Assembly (NCBI GenBank): GCA_020723505.1
Contig: DYIT01000024.1
Coordinates: 1-36,979 of the forward strand
Direction: 5' to 3'
Length of the DNA: 36,979 bases
From: Candidatus Kuenenia stuttgartensis
Lineage (GTDB): Bacteria > Planctomycetota > JAKEIC01 > DYIT01
The first letter of the stretch is position 1. Every line of letters starts with the position of its first letter. This document shows positions 34,406 through 36,979 of this stretch, in pieces. The translations under genes were made by a program, and so were the position numbers. The notes below the pieces were generated by a model. It ran no database searches. It was not told the DNA's origin and worked only from the letters and a program-made list of their open reading frames with translations.

Positions 34406-35161
34406 ATGAAGCTCCGCAAACTGGCGGCTTTTCTCGACAAGGAAATCGGCATCGGCAGCATCGAGGACGGGGCAATCAACGGATTGCAGGTTGAGGGGCC
34501 CGCGGAGGTGAGGAAGGTCGCGCTCGCCGTGGACGCGTGCATGGAGTCGTTCGAGTCGTCGCGGGCCTCGGGAGCGGACCTGATTATCGCGCATCACGGC
34601 CTCTTCTGGAGCGGATTCGACGGCTTGAGGGGCGTGCTGTACTCGAGAGTCCGATTCCTCATCGAAAACCGCATGGGTCTATATGCCGCGCATCTTCCCC
34701 TGGACAGGCATCCGGTCATAGGGAACAACGCCGTTCTCTGCGGCATCCTGGGCCTCTCCAGGCTCGTGGAATTCGCGAAGGTCCGGGGGAAGCCGATAGG
34801 CTTCCACGGCAGCTTCCGCACGCCGAAAAAACTGGACGAAATCGCGGACATCCTGCGCGACAGGCTCCATTGCTCCCCGAAAGTCATAAAGGGGAGAAAG
34901 AACGCCGTGCGAACTGCGGGCGTCGTCTCCGGCGGCGGCGGGACCGAGTTCAAGCAGGCGAGGGAACTGGACCTCGACTGCTACATAACCGGCGAAGCGT
35001 CATACCACGTCTTCCACGACGCAATCGAATCCGGCAAATCGGTGATTTTCGCTGGGCACTACGAGACCGAGACCGTGGGCCTGCACGCCCTCGGAAGGCT
35101 CATCGAGCGAAAGCTCGGGCTGAAGACCGTATTCGCCGACGTCCCCGGACCGGGGTACTGA
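34406..35161 (+). CDS. NIF3/DUF34-family metal-binding protein
   Basis: The protein is 251 aa, start 34406 with GGAGG 7 nt upstream; an in-frame ATG at 34364 lies inside the hairpin. The dinuclear metal ligands of the family are visible: IAHHGLFW, HLPLDRHP and, near the C-terminus, GHYETE. The PVPGPGY-like ending (DVPGPGY) is typical. The family is widespread, often mis-called GTP cyclohydrolase type 2, and its reaction remains poorly established. It is the short (single-domain) form without the inserted PII-like domain. It lies downstream of hypE after a 343-nt gap and converges on the CDF gene. Confidence 0.92.
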   Translation: MKLRKLAAFLDKEIGIGSIEDGAINGLQVEGPAEVRKVALAVDACMESFESSRASGADLIIAHHGLFWSGFDGLRGVLYSRVRFLIENRMGLYAAHLPLDRHPVIGNNAVLCGILGLSRLVEFAKVRGKPIGFHGSFRTPKKLDEIADILRDRLHCSPKVIKGRKNAVRTAGVVSGGGGTEFKQARELDLDCYITGEASYHVFHDAIESGKSVIFAGHYETETVGLHALGRLIERKLGLKTVFADVPGPGY

Positions 35162-35212
35162 CCCCAATCCGGCCGGCCCGGAACCGGACGGGAAGGCTCG
35201 GACGGGTTGGGA

Positions 35213-35255
35213 AAATCCCGAATCCCAAATCCCAAATCCCAACGAAATTCCAACT
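35213..35255. repeat. AATCCCAAATCCC spacer repeat
   Basis: Three to four near-tandem AATCCCAAATCCCAA units followed by ATTCCAACTC, of the same family as 28131-28415. Confidence 0.55.
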
Positions 35256-35345
35256 CATATGGCATCAATACCTTGGAAAAGATGATGCCGGATAATCCGC
35301 CGTTGAGCCTGATTTTCATCCCCTGTTCAACTGCTCAACTGCTCT

Positions 35346-35399
35346 CAACCCGGACGGGCCGGACATCAGGTTTTTTCCGGTTCCGGCCCGTCCGGGTTG
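35346..35399. repeat. Large hairpin at the nif3 / CDF convergent ends (variant of the two-hairpin element)
   Basis: An 18-bp perfect stem, CAACCCGGACGGGCCGGA (35346-35363) with TCCGGCCCGTCCGGGTTG (35382-35399), 18-nt loop that carries TTTTTT. Relative to the other copies GAGCC has become GGGCC on one arm with the matching change on the other. The right arm encodes the last residues of the CDF protein. Confidence 0.65.
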
Positions 35400-36820
35400 G
35401 GTTCCACGTGAATCAGCGCCCGCCCGAGTCCCGGCACCTGCTCGACCAGGATGCGCTCGAGGCGTTCGGTGAATTCGTGCGCCGCGACAATCCCGGTGCC
35501 CGGGTCGAGCGTGCAATGCAGGCTTACCTCGAGCGAAGCGCCGATTCTCCTCACCTCGATGTCGTGCGGCCGGCAGTTCGCGTCGAGTTCGCAGGCGAGT
35601 TTCTTCACCAGCACGGAAATCGACTCCTCGGCGAGCACGCAGACGGACCGCTGCCTGTCCTTTGTCCGCGAAGGCTCTATGTGCGTCACTACCCTGTCCA
35701 GCATGGGCTCGAGCTCCCTGACCCTGGCCTCGAACTCGGAGGCCAGCTCATGTGCCTTCTCCACGTTCAGCATTTCGCTCACCTCGAGGTGCACCTCCAG
35801 CATGCGATGCCCCATGACGTCGTGAACGCGGATTTCGTGCGCCCCCTTGCAGAGCTGGAAGGCGAGGCTCCTCACCTTCAAGGCCAGGGTGTCCTCGCCG
35901 GCCCTGGCCCCGGGAGCCTTGGGCTGCACGTGGACTACGACGTCTGCCCCCGCGAGAATCCTCTTAATCGCGGCTTCGGCGGCGTCGGCCATCTCGTGGC
36001 CGGCCTCCACCGTCGTGCATGTCTCCACGTCAAGGGTCACGTCGACGAAAGAATCCGGACCGCTCTTCCTCACGCGCACGCGGCTGACATCCACTTCCTT
36101 GGGGAACACCAGCGCGTTGCGCACCTGCTCGCAAAGGCCCGGCGGCACCTCGTCCACGAGGTCGGCTATGGTCCGGCGTCCGAGCCGGTAGGACACGAAA
36201 ACGACTATCAGGGCCACGCCCAGGGCGGCCAGCGGATCGAATTTCGACATCCACGCGGCGCCCGTCTGCTTCCCAATCCAGACGAGGACCAGGCCCCCGA
36301 TGACGACCGCCGACGACCAGATGTCCGTGCTGAAGTGGAGAGCATCCGCTTCCAGCGCCTGGCTTCCGTATTTCCTCGCGACGCGTCCTAGCGCCCTGGA
36401 CCTCGAATAGTCGACTACTATGGAGAAAGCCATCACCCCGAACGCCCAGGCGGAAACGTCCACCTCCACGTCCTTGACGAAAAGGCGCTCGCCCGCCTCG
36501 ACGATGATCCAGACGCAGGTCCCAAGAAGAAGAAGGGTCTCGAAAAGCGCCGAGAGGTTCTCGACCTTCCCATGGCCGTAGGGATGGGTGGAATCCGCCG
36601 GCCTGGACGAGACCCTCACGGCGAAAAGGGTTACCAGGGCCGCCACCAGGTCCAACCCCGAATGCGCCGCCTCGGACAGGATGCCGAGGCTCCCGGTAAG
36701 GAGTCCCACCGCGAGCTTGAGGCCGGTCAATGCCACTGCGGCGACGACCGAAGTCGCCGCCACCATGCGCTTTTCCCGCGCCGCCGAAACGTCAGGATGC
36801 TCTGCAGGATTTGCGTCCAT
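35366..36820 (-). CDS. Cation diffusion facilitator (CDF) family metal efflux transporter
   Basis: The protein is 484 aa. The start at 36820 has only a weak GGGA upstream; the frame open to 36931 crosses a repeat and is rejected. Six helices span about 20-215. The transport-site residues are His53/Asp57 in AAHSGLD and His162/Asp166 in DALHFSTD, a set usually linked to zinc or other divalent metals. The THPYGHGK motif and LGVALIVVFVSY helix fit. The C-terminal cytoplasmic part (about 220-475) is unusually long and holds two or three ZT-dimer-like ferredoxin folds, the last ending LIHVEP, where one is normal. The final NPDGPEPEKT is encoded by the hairpin repeat. It exports metal ions from the cytoplasm. 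It is alone, convergent with nif3. Confidence 0.92.
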   Translation of the reverse strand: MDANPAEHPDVSAAREKRMVAATSVVAAVALTGLKLAVGLLTGSLGILSEAAHSGLDLVAALVTLFAVRVSSRPADSTHPYGHGKVENLSALFETLLLLGTCVWIIVEAGERLFVKDVEVDVSAWAFGVMAFSIVVDYSRSRALGRVARKYGSQALEADALHFSTDIWSSAVVIGGLVLVWIGKQTGAAWMSKFDPLAALGVALIVVFVSYRLGRRTIADLVDEVPPGLCEQVRNALVFPKEVDVSRVRVRKSGPDSFVDVTLDVETCTTVEAGHEMADAAEAAIKRILAGADVVVHVQPKAPGARAGEDTLALKVRSLAFQLCKGAHEIRVHDVMGHRMLEVHLEVSEMLNVEKAHELASEFEARVRELEPMLDRVVTHIEPSRTKDRQRSVCVLAEESISVLVKKLACELDANCRPHDIEVRRIGASLEVSLHCTLDPGTGIVAAHEFTERLERILVEQVPGLGRALIHVEPNPDGPEPEKT

Positions 36821-36834
36821 CGGATCCCATGATA

Positions 36835-36903
36835 ACCCGGACGAGCCTGAACCGAACAGGGTTATTTCGGGCTCGTCCGGGTATATCACGCGCTTAGCGC
36901 GTG
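36835..36903. repeat. Composite two-hairpin element, copy 5 (upstream of the CDF gene)
   Basis: ACCCGGACGAGCC (36835-36847) with GGCTCGTCCGGGT (36870-36882), a perfect 13-bp stem with a 22-nt loop, followed by CACGCGC-TTA-GCGCGTG (36887-36903). It lies 14 nt before the CDF start codon. The remaining 36904-36979 has a partial GCTTCGTGTGGAATTC like the hypE hairpin and a TTGACA (36959-36964), but too little sequence to assign. Confidence 0.65.
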
Positions 36904-36979
36904 CACTACCGATCGAAGCGCGAGGCCCCATGCTTCGTGTGGAATTCGGACTTACTGCTTGACACCCCCGGCGCCATGT

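Overview
The window is a GC-rich (around 60%), densely coding stretch of a Gram-negative-type bacterial chromosome, judging by the many lipobox signal peptides and the c-type cytochrome lipoproteins. The gene set suggests an uncultivated lineage of the PVC/Planctomycetota kind: a Ser/Thr kinase fused to a formylglycine-enzyme (SUMF1-like) domain, giant TIG/FN3/Asp-box lipoproteins, HEAT-repeat and TPR-thioredoxin-fold exported proteins, and a very long GreA with a chlamydia/spirochaete-like N-terminal extension. This placement is an inference without a ribosomal marker. No rRNA, tRNA, CRISPR array, prophage or transposase gene was seen.

Layout. 1-8600 (minus): three tandem paralogous giant lipoproteins, the last cut by the window edge. 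9058-14253 (minus): a lipoprotein with a caspase-like fold that has lost both catalytic residues, preceded by the membrane Ser/Thr kinase with a C-terminal SUMF1-like domain. 14582-16777 (plus): katG, divergent from the kinase. 16909-19581 (minus): a Lon-family protease with a histone-H1-like tail. 19736-22758 (minus): an operon of TPR-peroxiredoxin, FabG-like reductase, enoyl-CoA hydratase-like protein and small membrane protein. 23044-26177 (minus): an arsenic operon, arsR-acr3-tetraheme cytochrome-monoheme cytochrome, with short coding overlaps. Its last gene has an in-frame TGA followed by 42 well-formed codons. 26408-28009 (minus): acyl-CoA dehydrogenase. 28450-29643 (minus): HEAT-repeat lipoprotein. 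29881-32100 (minus): GreA-like factor. 32736-35161 (plus): small CxxC protein, hypE and a NIF3-family gene. 35366-36820 (minus): CDF metal-efflux protein.

The intergenic DNA is unusually rich in structure. A composite two-hairpin element (a short CACGCGC-GAA-GCGCGTG-type palindrome next to a 12-18 bp stem built on CCCGGACGAGCC) recurs at gene ends and leaders; some copies have different stem sequences that still pair. There are also CCCTCTCCC hairpins, a perfect 22-bp inverted repeat, and two families of degenerate, tandem-like spacer repeats.

Functionally the window mixes envelope and signalling proteins (kinase, pseudo-caspase, Asp-box lipoproteins), oxidative-stress defence (katG, peroxiredoxin), arsenite export linked to cytochromes, acyl-CoA metabolism and NiFe-hydrogenase maturation. 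This would suit an anaerobe or facultative anaerobe that meets oxygen and metal stress.
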